Assembly: GCA_036501145.1 (NCBI GenBank)
Contig: DASYAV010000164.1
Coordinates: 1 to 64,000, forward strand
DNA: 64,000 nt
Reading direction: 5' to 3'
Origin: PALSA-505 sp036501145
GTDB lineage: Bacteria; Actinomycetota; Actinomycetes; Streptosporangiales; Streptosporangiaceae
A program made the translations under genes and the position numbers. Below are positions 1-7,608 of the stretch, in pieces (position 1 is the stretch's first letter; every line of letters starts with the position of its first letter). The notes under the pieces are model-generated. The model did not search any database. It was given only the letters and a program-made list of their open reading frames with translations, and was not told the origin of the DNA.

Positions 1-147
1 CTGGCCGGCTCGATGATCCCGACCACGCTGGCCGGGCACTCGTACTGGGCGCTCGAGGACGAGGCCGAACGCAAGGCCCAGCGGATCCAGTTCCACAAGA
101 ACCTGGCCATGCTCGGCGGGCTGCTGTTCGCCGTCCTCGAAAAGTGA
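1..147 (+). CDS. DoxX family membrane protein, C-terminal part (gene starts outside the window)
   Basis: The first 48 codons of the window are open in frame 1 and end with TGA at 145-147. They read from LAGSMIPTTLAGHSYW to LGGLLFAVLEK. The pattern of a small hydrophobic turn, 'PTTLAGH', a charged stretch, 'QFHKNLAMLGGLL' and a final hydrophobic helix is what I know from the end of actinobacterial DoxX proteins, small four-helix membrane proteins linked to redox or thiol stress. The start and most of the protein lie to the left. Identification rests on these few residues, so the family is likely but not certain. Confidence 0.6.
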   Translation: MAGSMIPTTLAGHSYWALEDEAERKAQRIQFHKNLAMLGGLLFAVLEK

Positions 148-265
148 GGTAAACCCGATCCCGCACCCGTACGAACACCCGAGCAGCTGTTCCGTGGCGG
201 CCGAAGGCCAGCTGGAGGGCAGCCACGGCACGAAGATCAACATCTGGCTCACCTACACCAGATAG

Positions 266-1561
266 CTACGGCAAGCGGCCCGGGGTGGCACCGGGCCGCT
301 CGGTCCGGCTCTCGACTATGACGACCACCGGGTCGCGGCCGGGGGCAGCCCGTGCCGCGCCGCCGGTAGCGAGCGGGCCATCCAGGTTGCGGCCGGGAGC
401 CGGCGCAGGCGGCGGGGGAGCACCCGGCGGCGGGCCGGCCAGCAGCTGGCGCAGCTGGCCAAGGTGGTTGGTGATGGCATCCCTCTGCCTGGCCAGCACG
501 GCCACGTCACGCCGCAGGGTAGCCAGCTGGCGCGCCGTCTCGTCCTTACCTCCCGCCACGGTCTGCTCGGCCTGCGCCTTGGCCTGGGCCAGCATCTGGG
601 CAGCGGTCTTGCTGGCGTCATCGGCCAGCGCCGCGGCCCGCTGGGCGGCTTGGCGGCGGGTCGGCCCAGCCTGGGCGCTGGCCCTGGCGGCTTGCTGTTC
701 AGCCGCGGCCGCCCACTCCTCGGCCTCGGTGACCAGCTTGCGTGTGGCGGCCTGCGCGGCGGCCAGCCGCTCCGCCTGGGCGCGTTCGGCGTCCTCACGC
801 CGGGCCGCGAGGCCGATCTCCAGATCGGCCTCGGCCTGCGCCCGCTGCGCCTCACCGTCGGGTATCAGCCGCTGTGCCTGAGCCCGCATCCGGTCGGCCT
901 GCCGCTTGGCGGTGGTCAGGATTTCATCCCGCTCCCGCCTGGCAGCCGCCTTGATCTGCGGCACCTCCCGTTCGGTGATGGTGCGCAGCCGGGCGGTATC
1001 ACGCGTGGCCGCGGCCTGCCGTTCAGCGGTCTCGTCAGCGGCGGCGGCACGCAGCTTGCCGATCTCCTGCTCGGTGGCGGCGGTCAGCTCCTCGCACCGG
1101 CCCCTTGCCGCGGCCAGCGCCATTCCTGCTTCCCGCTCCGCGGCGGCGCGCGGCTGGCTGATCTCGCGCCTCGCGGCCGCGCGCAATGCATCCGTCTCGT
1201 TCTCCGCGGCTGCCCGTACCCCGGCTGCCTCAGCCTTGGCGGCGGCGTGCAGTTCGTTCGCTCTGGATCTGGCGTCCTGGACGATATCGGCGGCCTGCTC
1301 CTCGGCCAGGCTCAGCAACTGCTCGATCCGCGACCCTAACCCAGCGTAGGTCGGCCGCTCCCGCTCGCGGAACGGCTGGCTGGCCCCGGCCAGCTGCTGC
1401 CGCAAGTCCCGTACCTGCTCGCGGCGCCGCCGCAATTCGGTGCTGACCAGCTGCAGATGCTCATCGACCTGCTGCCGGTCATAGCCGCGGACCAGCACAC
1501 CGAACACGGGGTGTGGCAGCCCTTCGCCGGGAGCGGTGCTGCCGCCGCTGTCAGCCTCCAC
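266..1561 (-). CDS. DivIVA-like, alanine-rich coiled-coil protein
   Basis: About 431 residues. The N-terminal block HPVFGVLVRGYDRQQVDEHL is the DivIVA domain pattern (FxxxxRGYdxxqVdeyl). It is followed by a very long Ala/Arg/Glu/Gln-rich coiled coil (about residues 60-360) and a short Pro/Gly-rich tail. Actinobacterial proteins of this shape include DivIVA, FilP and Scy relatives that organise polar growth or cytoskeletal filaments at the membrane. The open frame extends to a TTG at 1585, but I prefer the GTG at 1561 because AGGAGG lies nine bases before it. The gene points away from the methyltransferase, with the repeat-rich promoter region 1586-1731 between them. Which member of the group it is cannot be told. 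Confidence 0.75.
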   Translation of the reverse strand: MEADSGGSTAPGEGLPHPVFGVLVRGYDRQQVDEHLQLVSTELRRRREQVRDLRQQLAGASQPFRERERPTYAGLGSRIEQLLSLAEEQAADIVQDARSRANELHAAAKAEAAGVRAAAENETDALRAAARREISQPRAAAEREAGMALAAARGRCEELTAATEQEIGKLRAAAADETAERQAAATRDTARLRTITEREVPQIKAAARRERDEILTTAKRQADRMRAQAQRLIPDGEAQRAQAEADLEIGLAARREDAERAQAERLAAAQAATRKLVTEAEEWAAAAEQQAARASAQAGPTRRQAAQRAAALADDASKTAAQMLAQAKAQAEQTVAGGKDETARQLATLRRDVAVLARQRDAITNHLGQLRQLLAGPPPGAPPPPAPAPGRNLDGPLATGGAARAAPGRDPVVVIVESRTERPGATPGRLP

Positions 1562-1639
1562 CCGCCCCACCCTCCTGGGCAGCAAACAGTGTTGTCAAGC
1601 TCAGCCGGTGGGCGGGTGCTCACCGCCAGGCCAGGCTTG

Positions 1640-1674
1640 CGATATAACGCGACGCTGTATATCGTCCCGATATA
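1640..1674. promoter_or_regulatory. Cluster of TATATCG / CGATATA half-sites
   Basis: Three seven-base half-sites stand out in otherwise GC-rich DNA: CGATATA at 1640-1646, TATATCG at 1658-1664 and CGATATA at 1668-1674. The last two form a perfect inverted repeat with a three-base spacer. A partial copy (cgatac) follows near 1681. The cluster ends 57 bases before the methyltransferase start and also faces the divergent DivIVA-like gene. It looks like the binding site of a dimeric repressor, but no regulator gene lies next to it. Confidence 0.5.
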
Positions 1675-1731
1675 TCAACTCGATACGTTGGGACGGCGGA
1701 TTGCCGTAGCCCGGCTGACACGGGAGCTGCG

Positions 1732-2493
1732 ATGAGGCGGATCGACTACGACAAGGAGCAGTACCAGGACTACGCGCGCGGACGTGCTCTCAGTGATGAG
1801 CAGATGCAGGCGTGGATCAGCGCCTTCGGAGCCCTGCTGCCCGAGCGGCGCCCGCTGGCCGGACTGGACGTCGGCTCGGGGACCGGCAGGTTTACTCCCG
1901 CGCTGGCGCAGGCATTCGGGCCGGTCACCGGTGTCGAGCCGGCAGTCCGGATGCGCGAGATAGCGCAGGCGCGGGCCCGGCATCCCGCGGTGCGGTATCT
2001 GGCAGGCTCCGCCGAGAACATCCCGGTGCCGCCCGGCAGCGCCGACTACGCCCTCATGTTCTTGTCCTGGCACCACGTCCAGGACAAGTCCCGGGCGGTC
2101 GGCGAGCTGGCCAGGGTGCTCAAGCCCACCGGGCGGCTGCTGCTGCGCTCGAACTTCAGCGACCACATCCCCCCGTCGGGCTGGTGGCTGGAGTACTTCC
2201 CCCGCGGGTTCGAGGCGGACGCCGCGCTGTTTCAGCCGCTGCACGAGGTCATCGCGGCCTTCACGTCGGCCGGCTGGCGTGTCGCCAGCTTCGGCAGGAT
2301 CACCGAGCCGTCCACCTGCACTCGCGGAGACATGCTTGAACGGCTGCGCCTCCGCACCCATTCGAGCTTCGCTCAGCTCACTCCCGGCGAGCTGGAGACC
2401 GGCTTCCGCCGGCTGGAGCAGGCCATCGCCGCGGACCCCGGCGCGCCCGCACCGCCAGATGCTGCGACCCTGCTCACCCTCGAAAGGCGCTAG
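1732..2493 (+). CDS. Class I SAM-dependent methyltransferase
   Basis: 253 residues. Motif I is clear at residues 44-54 (GLDVGSGTGRF), followed by the acidic motif II region (VTGVEPAVRM) and a motif IV-like stretch (YALMFLSWHHVQDK). This is the Methyltransf_11/25 (UbiE-like) fold, which moves a methyl group from S-adenosylmethionine to a small-molecule substrate that cannot be inferred here. GGGAG precedes the ATG by about five bases. The gene stands alone, behind the TATATCG cluster, and runs toward a strong hairpin at 2559-2597. Confidence 0.8.
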   Translation: MRRIDYDKEQYQDYARGRALSDEQMQAWISAFGALLPERRPLAGLDVGSGTGRFTPALAQAFGPVTGVEPAVRMREIAQARARHPAVRYLAGSAENIPVPPGSADYALMFLSWHHVQDKSRAVGELARVLKPTGRLLLRSNFSDHIPPSGWWLEYFPRGFEADAALFQPLHEVIAAFTSAGWRVASFGRITEPSTCTRGDMLERLRLRTHSSFAQLTPGELETGFRRLEQAIAADPGAPAPPDAATLLTLERR

Positions 2494-2558
2494 GCATTCC
2501 GGGCCAGGCCATGACCCGGCCGCACTGCGATGAGCCGCGCGTGGCGCGCCGCGCAGCG

Positions 2559-2597
2559 CGAGTGCCGGACGCGGGACCGACCCCAGTCCGGCACTCG
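2559..2597. terminator. Bidirectional terminator-like hairpin
   Basis: CGAGTGCCGGAC at 2559-2570 pairs perfectly with GTCCGGCACTCG at 2586-2597 across a 15-base loop. It sits between the convergent methyltransferase and secreted-protein genes, so it can end transcripts from both sides. No U-run follows, which is usual in GC-rich actinomycetes. Confidence 0.65.
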
Positions 2598-2610
2598 GCG
2601 AACGGGCTGA

Positions 2611-3027
2611 TCAGAGCCTTACCGTGCCTCCGCAGGTATGGTTCGCGAAGGTCGCGCGGGCGTGGATCTTGTCCAGGCCGGGCCGGTTGGGGATGACCTT
2701 CCGGACGGTGAACGAGCCGCTCCGCCCTCCGGTGGTGGCATTCCGCGAGACGGCAACCGCCCCGTTGTCGGTGATCCGCACCGCCCACACCTGGCCGGCC
2801 CGGTTCGAGTCGACCTGATATTCCATTTCGATCGCGCGGTCGTCGTGCTTGGCCTTCAGTTCGAAGCGCCCACCGTTGGTGCAGGCGCCATGAGAGCTGA
2901 CGCCGCCCCCGCCGCCTCCACCGCCGGAAGCGAATGCTGGTGCGGCCGCGGCCAGAAACGGAGCGGTGAGGCCGGCGGTGATCGCCGCGGTCGCCATCAG
3001 ATGCCGGGTACGTGGGTGATTTCGCAT
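2611..3027 (-). CDS. Small secreted protein of unknown function
   Basis: 138 residues from the ATG at 3027, chosen because AGGAGG lies six bases upstream; the longer frame to 3078 has no such site. A signal peptide is evident: MRNHPRTRH, then a hydrophobic stretch ending in AAAAPAFA before SGGGGGGGG. The mature part has a poly-Gly linker and about 95 residues with two cysteines (ACTNGG near its start, NHTCGG near its end) that could form one disulfide. The pattern of alternating charged and aromatic residues (FELKAKHDDRAIEMEYQVD, VWAVRITDNG) suggests a small beta-sandwich. I do not recognise a named family. Confidence 0.7.
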   Translation of the reverse strand: MRNHPRTRHLMATAAITAGLTAPFLAAAAPAFASGGGGGGGGVSSHGACTNGGRFELKAKHDDRAIEMEYQVDSNRAGQVWAVRITDNGAVAVSRNATTGGRSGSFTVRKVIPNRPGLDKIHARATFANHTCGGTVRL

Positions 3028-3118
3028 GTCTGCCTCCTGGCTTGTCTGGATCGATGCCGCAAGCCTGGCCACGGGCAAGTCGTAGCGGCAATTAGCCGAT
3101 CGGCCTAGTCCCGGCGCC

Positions 3119-3157
3119 GCCAGCCCAGACCGCCAGCCCAGACCGCCAGTCCAGACC
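3119..3157. repeat. Three 13-bp tandem repeats
   Basis: GCCAGCCCAGACC occurs at 3119-3131 and 3132-3144, and with one change (GCCAGTCCAGACC) at 3145-3157. A ten-base palindrome GCCGATCGGC lies just upstream at 3095-3104. Both are in the non-coding interval between the secreted-protein gene and the decapeptide-repeat gene, where promoters of both genes must lie. The role is unknown. Confidence 0.7.
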
Positions 3158-3265
3158 GCCGGCCTGAACCGCGGCCAACCCGGGCGCGTGCTCTAGGTGA
3201 GGGGAGTGCCACCGCCTGCCGGGGACTAGGACGACTGGCCAATGGCGGACCTGGCCGTGGTCCGG

Positions 3266-3282
3266 GTTTCACTACCTGAAAC
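3266..3282. promoter_or_regulatory. GTTTCA-N5-TGAAAC dyad before the repeat protein/kinase operon
   Basis: GTTTCA (3266-3271) and TGAAAC (3277-3282) form a perfect inverted repeat 22 bases before the ATG at 3305. The position fits an operator or response-regulator site for the operon that encodes the two-component system. That is inference from position and symmetry only. Confidence 0.4.
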
Positions 3283-3304
3283 AGGTCCCACGGAAGGAAG
3301 AAGC

Positions 3305-3784
3305 ATGAAGAAACTGCTGATAACCGGAGCGGTGATCGCTGCCGCGGCCGTGCCCGGCGTCACCGGCCTGGTGGGCAACGCGTCGTTCGCGCAGAGCATC
3401 CCGGTCCAGGTCCCGGGGGCCGCCAAGATCATTGACGACCACGGCCAGCACGCCGAGCCGGGGGGTGACCACAGTCAGCACGCCGAGCCGGGGGATGACC
3501 GTGGCCGGCACGCCGAGCCCGGGGATGACCGTGGCCAGCACGCCGAGCCCGGGGACGACCGCGGTGAGCACGCCGAGCCGGGGGATGACCGTGGTCAGCA
3601 CGCCGAGCCAGGGGACGACCGAACGGTGACCGCCGAGCCAGCCGGCGACCGCAGCAGAAGCAGCGGCCCGGACGCGGCGGCCACGACCCGGGGTTCTGAC
3701 GACAGGCGGGCCTCCGGCTCGGTGACCGCCGGTGATAGCGGGTCACGGCACGGCGGCCACGACGACGGGTCAGCCGACCGTTGA
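3305..3784 (+). CDS. Exported His/Asp-rich decapeptide-repeat protein
   Basis: 159 residues. The start is the ATG at 3305, preceded by GGAAGGAAG; the frame is open further upstream but without a comparable ribosome site. Residues 1-30 form a signal peptide (MKKLLITGAVIAAAAVPGV ... ASFAQ). Residues 45-104 are six ten-residue repeats of the type D-R-G-Q-H-A-E-P-G-D, a seventh is degenerate, and the tail is rich in Arg, Asp, Ser and Gly. Regular histidines amid acidic residues suggest binding of metal ions or cationic ligands outside the cell. The stop codon overlaps the putative TTG start of the sensor kinase, so the two are probably translated together. The protein may be a ligand-presenting partner of that kinase, but this is inference and no named family is recognised. 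Confidence 0.7.
   Translation: MKKLLITGAVIAAAAVPGVTGLVGNASFAQSIPVQVPGAAKIIDDHGQHAEPGGDHSQHAEPGDDRGRHAEPGDDRGQHAEPGDDRGEHAEPGDDRGQHAEPGDDRTVTAEPAGDRSRSSGPDAAATTRGSDDRRASGSVTAGDSGSRHGGHDDGSADR
3437..3616 (+). repeat. Six 30-bp in-frame tandem repeats
   Basis: Six consecutive 30-base units encode the decapeptides of the preceding protein. Units three to six are nearly identical at the DNA level (gaccgtggc/cagcacgccgagcc pattern), whereas the first two and a seventh partial copy are more diverged. This points to recent copy-number change by slippage or recombination. Confidence 0.85.
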
Positions 3785-5196
3785 CGCAGGCAGACCGCGC
3801 GGGCACCACCGGGAACCGCACCTACCCGGCGGTGCCCGCCCGCGTGTCTTGGCTGCGGCTCACCGGAACGCAGGCACGGACCCCGCCGGAGCGCCCGCTG
3901 CGGCCCCGGACGGTCATGATCCAGGTCATCGCCGGGACCCTGGCCGTCGTCATCGGGGTCGCAGTGGCGGGTGCGTTCGCGAGCCGCCGGGTCGCCGAAC
4001 GGGAGGCGGTGACCGATGCCGCCCACACCACCGACCTGATCGCGCAGCAGGTGGTCCAGCCCGTCATCACGAACGGCCTGATCTCGGGTGATCCGGCGTC
4101 ACTGGCCGCGCTCGGCCGGGTGGTCCGGCGCCAGGTCCTCAGCTCATCCGTCGTCCGGGTCAAGCTGTGGACCGCCGCCGGGCGCATCGTCTACTCCGAC
4201 GAGCCGCAGCTGATCGGCCAGACGTTCCCGCTGGGAAATGAGGAGCGGGCAGCTTTCGCCCAGCCGGCCGTGCACGCGGAAGTGTCCGACCTGCACCGGC
4301 CGGAGAACAGGTTCGAGCGCGGGCGCGGCAAGCTGCTCGAGGTGTACCGGCCGGTCTGGACACCGTCCGGGCAGCCATTGCTGTTTGAGACCTATTCGCC
4401 CTACAAGCAGGTGACCCAGCGCACCGGCGAACTGTGGCGCGGGTTCGCCGGCATCACCATCTCCAGCCTGCTGATCCTCATCGCGCTGCTGCTGCCCATC
4501 TTGTGGCGGCTGCTGAGCCGGATCAGCAGAGCCCAGACCCAGCGGGAAGTGCTGCTGCAGCGCGCGGTCGACGCCTCTGAGGAGGAGCGCCGGCGGATCG
4601 CGGGCACGCTGCACGACGGCCCGGTGCAGGAACTCGCCGCTACGTCGTTCACCGTGGCCGGGGCGGCCGAAAGAGCGGCCGGGAGCGGGCAGCCGGAACT
4701 GGCCGGGATGCTCGCGACCGCGGCTGGCGCGGTCCGCGCAAGCATCCGGGGGCTGCGCTCGCTGCTGGTCGACATCTACCCGCCGAGCCTGACGACTGCG
4801 GGCCTGGTCCCCGCGCTCACCGACCTGACCGAGGTGCTCGCGGCCCGGAACATCGCCACCCACCTCGAGCTGGCCGAGGATGCGGCGGCACCGCTGTCCC
4901 CGGACCGGCAGCAGCTCCTGTTCCGGATTGCCCGCGAGTGCCTGCGGAACGCCGCCCGCCACGCCAGCGCGCACAACGTCGGGGTGCGCCTGTTCCGGCA
5001 AGGGCACAGCACCGTGCTCGAGGTCAACGACGACGGCACAGGCTTTGACCCCGCGCCCGTCCTCGGCAATCCCGAAGACGGCCACCTCGGCTTGCGGATT
5101 CTCACCGACGTGGCCGCGGATGCCGGGGCGGACCTGCTACTAGCCACCGCGCCCGGGGCGGGCTGCAGGTGGCGGCTGGAGGTACCGGATCCGTGA
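3781..5196 (+). CDS. NarL/DesK-type sensor histidine kinase
   Basis: 471 residues from a TTG at 3781 that overlaps the previous stop (TTGA); an alternative start is ATG 3916 (residue 46), directly before the first membrane helix. Helices lie at about residues 46-66 and 222-245. They enclose an extracytoplasmic sensor region of some 155 residues with a PAS/Cache-like look (VVRVKLWTAAGRIVYSDEP). The dimerisation/phosphoacceptor region reads EEERRRIAGTLHDGPVQELA with the expected His at about 278 (HisKA_3). The ATPase domain shows the N box (ECLRNAARHA), the D/G1 box (VNDDGTGF) and the G2 box (GHLGLRIL). It should phosphorylate the response regulator encoded immediately downstream, whose start overlaps its stop. 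Its stimulus is unknown. Confidence 0.9.
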   Translation: MTQADRAGTTGNRTYPAVPARVSWLRLTGTQARTPPERPLRPRTVMIQVIAGTLAVVIGVAVAGAFASRRVAEREAVTDAAHTTDLIAQQVVQPVITNGLISGDPASLAALGRVVRRQVLSSSVVRVKLWTAAGRIVYSDEPQLIGQTFPLGNEERAAFAQPAVHAEVSDLHRPENRFERGRGKLLEVYRPVWTPSGQPLLFETYSPYKQVTQRTGELWRGFAGITISSLLILIALLLPILWRLLSRISRAQTQREVLLQRAVDASEEERRRIAGTLHDGPVQELAATSFTVAGAAERAAGSGQPELAGMLATAAGAVRASIRGLRSLLVDIYPPSLTTAGLVPALTDLTEVLAARNIATHLELAEDAAAPLSPDRQQLLFRIARECLRNAARHASAHNVGVRLFRQGHSTVLEVNDDGTGFDPAPVLGNPEDGHLGLRILTDVAADAGADLLLATAPGAGCRWRLEVPDP

Positions 5197-5813
5197 CGAC
5201 CATCCTGCTAGCGGATGATCACCAATTGGTGCGGGCAGGGCTGGCTAACCTGCTCGACAGCGCCGACGACCTGCAGGTCGTCGGCCAGGCGGCGGACGGA
5301 CAGCAAGTGCTTGAGCTCGCGGCCGAGCTGGCTCCCGACGTGGTGCTGATGGACCTGTCCATGCCGATCCTGGACGGCGTCGCGGCCACCCGTCGGCTGC
5401 TCGCTGCCCATCCCGGGGCCAAAGTCGTCGTTCTCACCTCCTTCTCCGACCAGCCGCGTGTGGCTGACGCGCTGGCCGCTGGCGCGGTCGGCTACCTGCT
5501 CAAGGACTGCGAGCCACGGGACCTGATGGCCGCCGTCCGCGCCGCCGCGCAAGGGCACGCACCCCTTGACCCACGGGTCGCCCGGGCGTTGCTGCCCTCC
5601 GGCCGGCCCGCCCGCCCCGCCGAAGAGCTCAGCTCCCGGGAGCAGCAGGTGCTCAGGCTGGTGACGAAAGGCCTGGCCAACAAGCAGATCGCGCGATACC
5701 TGGGGATCAGCGAATCCACCGTGAAGGCCCACATCGGCAACGTGTTCCGGAGGATCGGCGTGACCGACCGCACCAGCGCCGCCATCTGGGCCCGCGACCA
5801 CCTGCCAGCATGA
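5193..5813 (+). CDS. NarL/FixJ-type response regulator
   Basis: 206 residues from GTG 5193, which overlaps the kinase stop (GTGA) and has GGAGG ten bases upstream. The receiver domain has the acidic pair (LLADDHQLVRAG), the phosphoacceptor Asp in VVLMDLSMPILDG and the conserved Lys in YLLKDCEP. A LuxR-type helix-turn-helix follows (LSSREQQVLRLVTKGL ... STVKAHIGNVFRRIG). It is the cognate partner of the upstream kinase, and the coupled start codons point to matched synthesis. Target promoters are not identifiable, though the dyad at 3266-3282 is a candidate for autoregulation. Confidence 0.93.
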   Translation: MTTILLADDHQLVRAGLANLLDSADDLQVVGQAADGQQVLELAAELAPDVVLMDLSMPILDGVAATRRLLAAHPGAKVVVLTSFSDQPRVADALAAGAVGYLLKDCEPRDLMAAVRAAAQGHAPLDPRVARALLPSGRPARPAEELSSREQQVLRLVTKGLANKQIARYLGISESTVKAHIGNVFRRIGVTDRTSAAIWARDHLPA

Positions 5814-6010
5814 GGGGCCCCATCCGATGCGGCCGGGGGTGCGGGTCGCGGTGAACGTTCTTGTCCGTCTGGCGACATCACCTGGCCGCCTGCCTTCTTG
5901 GCTGACGACGGGGACGTTCTTACTGTTGCAGGAGTGGCCGCCAGACGCCCGGCATGGCCGTCTGACCTGGCCAATCGGCCTGGCACGCCGGGCAAGGAAG
6001 GATGATCACC

Positions 6011-6523
6011 ATGTCTCTGCCATACTGCGAGCCGCTGACTCCCCGCGTACCGGCCGGACGTGTCATCCCCGAACCGCCGCGCCGTGGTGAGGCGGGCGGG
6101 GAACCATGCGCGATCTGCTCCAGCGCGGTCACGTCGGCGGTGTGGTCCGATGACCTGTGGACGCTGCATCCGCCGGTCGGCGGGAGCCTGCCAGGGACGG
6201 TCTGGCTGGCCTCGCGGGAGCACGTCGACTCGTTCTGCGACCTTCCGCCGGCCGCGGCCGCGGACTTTGGCAGGGTGGCGGCCACGGTCGAGCGGGCGAT
6301 CCTGTCGCTCGGCGGGACAGCCAGGGTCCACCTGTACCGCTGGGGGGATGGCGGGGCCCACTTCCACGTGTGGTTCCTGCCGCGCCCGCTGGGCATGCTC
6401 GAGGCGCAGGGGATGATGCTGGCGCTGTGGGAGGACGCGCTGCCCAACGTCCCCGACGAGGAACTCAGAGCGGCCGCCGAGCGGGTCGCCGCCGCGATGG
6501 ACTCCGCCGCCGCAGATGCGTGA
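6011..6523 (+). CDS. HIT-like nucleotide-binding protein
   Basis: 170 residues. I chose ATG 6011 rather than 6002 because AAGGAAGG (5994-6001) is then nine bases away. A CxxC pair (PCAIC) near the N-terminus and HLYRWGDGGAHFHVWFLPRP, with an H-F-H-V-W core, match the histidine-triad superfamily, although only part of the HxHxHxx triad is visible. HIT proteins hydrolyse or transfer nucleotidyl groups. The divergence leaves the substrate open. The next gene starts eight bases before this one stops. Confidence 0.6.
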   Translation: MSLPYCEPLTPRVPAGRVIPEPPRRGEAGGEPCAICSSAVTSAVWSDDLWTLHPPVGGSLPGTVWLASREHVDSFCDLPPAAAADFGRVAATVERAILSLGGTARVHLYRWGDGGAHFHVWFLPRPLGMLEAQGMMLALWEDALPNVPDEELRAAAERVAAAMDSAAADA

Positions 6524-6872
6524 GACACCAGCCGAGATGGCTGAGCTGCAGCGGCTTCTCGGCCGCTCCCGCGCCCAGGCGACCGGTCATCTGCGCGACA
6601 TCATCGACGACCGCCGGTCCTTGTCCGCCCCGGATATCACCACCCTGCTCACCGGGATGAAGGTGCTCGCCCTCGCTACCGCCACAGCCCGCGGTGAGCC
6701 CCGGATGAGCGCGGTGGACGGCCACTTCCTCCATTGGGCCGCGCACTACGGCGGTTCTCCGCTGGACTGGGGCGAGGACATCCGCCTGTACCGCCTGGCT
6801 GCATCGTGGATGGTCGGCTACGCATCCGACCGCGAGAAACTGCTGGGTGCGGCAGCACGGTGGCCCAGCTGA
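6516..6872 (+). pseudogene. Pyridoxamine 5'-phosphate oxidase-like protein with an in-frame internal deletion
   Basis: 118 residues. The first 73 (RDIIDDRRSLSAPD, TGMKVLALATATARGEPRMS, VDGHFLH) match the start of FMN-binding split-barrel proteins of the PNPOx type. The last 40 (AHYGGSPLDWGEDIRLYRL, SWMVGYA) match their C-terminus. Members I know have about 50 more residues between these blocks, forming the middle of the flavin-binding barrel. Here the two ends are joined directly near base 6735 without breaking the frame. The product may be a folded relic or non-functional. It overlaps the HIT-like gene by eight bases, so the two were probably co-transcribed. Confidence 0.6.
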
Positions 6873-6901
6873 CAAACGGGCGGTTCAGGCGTGCTGACCG
6901 T

Positions 6902-7495
6902 CTACGGCGGGGTGAAGGCCGCGAGCAGGGTGGCGGTGATGAACCCAGCGGCGTCGCCGGGCTTGATACGGCCGGCGGCGGCGTCTTCGGCCGCGCCGTG
7001 CATCAGGCTGAATGCGGTGCTGACCAGCCACTGCTCCGGCAGGTCGGTGCGGAAGGTCCCGGCGTCCTGGCCCCGCCCGATGAGGGATCGCATGCGGCGC
7101 AGGATCGGGTCGTGAACGCCGCGGATGCGCTCGGCGGAGAGTTCCCGCTGGGCGGCGAACAGGATGTTGCGGAACTGGTGGACGATCTGCCAGGACGAGG
7201 TGACCAGCCGGGCGAGTGCGTCGGCGGGGGCGCCGCCGGTGTCCGTGGCATCGAGGATCGCGTCCGCGTGCTCGATGGTCCGGGCCAAGACGGCGTCGAC
7301 GAGGTCTGCTCGTGTCTTGAAGTGGCCGTAGAGCGTGATGCGGCCGACCCCCGCGGCGGCGGCGATGTCCGCGATGCTCATCTCGGGGTCGCGTGCCAGG
7401 CAGTCGGTGGCGGCGTCCAGGATCGCCGCGATGTTGCGCCGGGCGTCGGCCCGCTGCGCCCGTGGCGCGGTGCCGCGCGCTCCGCTGGAAGGCAT
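6902..7495 (-). CDS. TetR family transcriptional regulator
   Basis: 197 residues. The N-terminal helix-turn-helix is typical: RRNIAAILDAATDCL, MSIADIAAAAGVGRITLYGHF, KTRADLVDAVL. The remainder is the all-helical ligand domain. The ATG at 7495 has AAAGGAG about ten bases upstream. A 24-base dyad (7526-7549) sits 30 bases before the gene and is probably its own operator. Neighbouring genes are transcribed in other units, so its target beyond itself is unclear. Confidence 0.9.
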   Translation of the reverse strand: MPSSGARGTAPRAQRADARRNIAAILDAATDCLARDPEMSIADIAAAAGVGRITLYGHFKTRADLVDAVLARTIEHADAILDATDTGGAPADALARLVTSSWQIVHQFRNILFAAQRELSAERIRGVHDPILRRMRSLIGRGQDAGTFRTDLPEQWLVSTAFSLMHGAAEDAAAGRIKPGDAAGFITATLLAAFTPP

Positions 7496-7525
7496 CCTCG
7501 GCCGCTCCTTTACTGAACATCCATG

Positions 7526-7549
7526 TATGAGTTAGCGTAAGCGCTCATA
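7526..7549. promoter_or_regulatory. TATGAG-N12-CTCATA dyad, probable TetR operator
   Basis: TATGAG (7526-7531) and CTCATA (7544-7549) are perfect inverted arms around an AGCG/CGCT-containing centre, in a locally AT-richer stretch before the tetR-type gene. Such spacing fits a TetR dimer-pair site. No experimental support can be drawn from sequence. Confidence 0.45.
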
Positions 7550-7608
7550 AATCATACAGGCTAGTTCAAGTTAATCCAGGCTGCCGAAGCGGAAGACCAG
7601 CCCGCCGC

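Noticed and set aside
149..265. Short frame after the DoxX stop ending EGSHGTKINIWLTYTR
   Set aside because: No start codon in a suitable place and no family recognised; it could be a gene end but is too short to support.
3437..3616. Decapeptide repeat considered as a CRISPR-like array
   Set aside because: Units are contiguous without spacers, in frame with a signal-peptide gene, and 30 bases long by coding.
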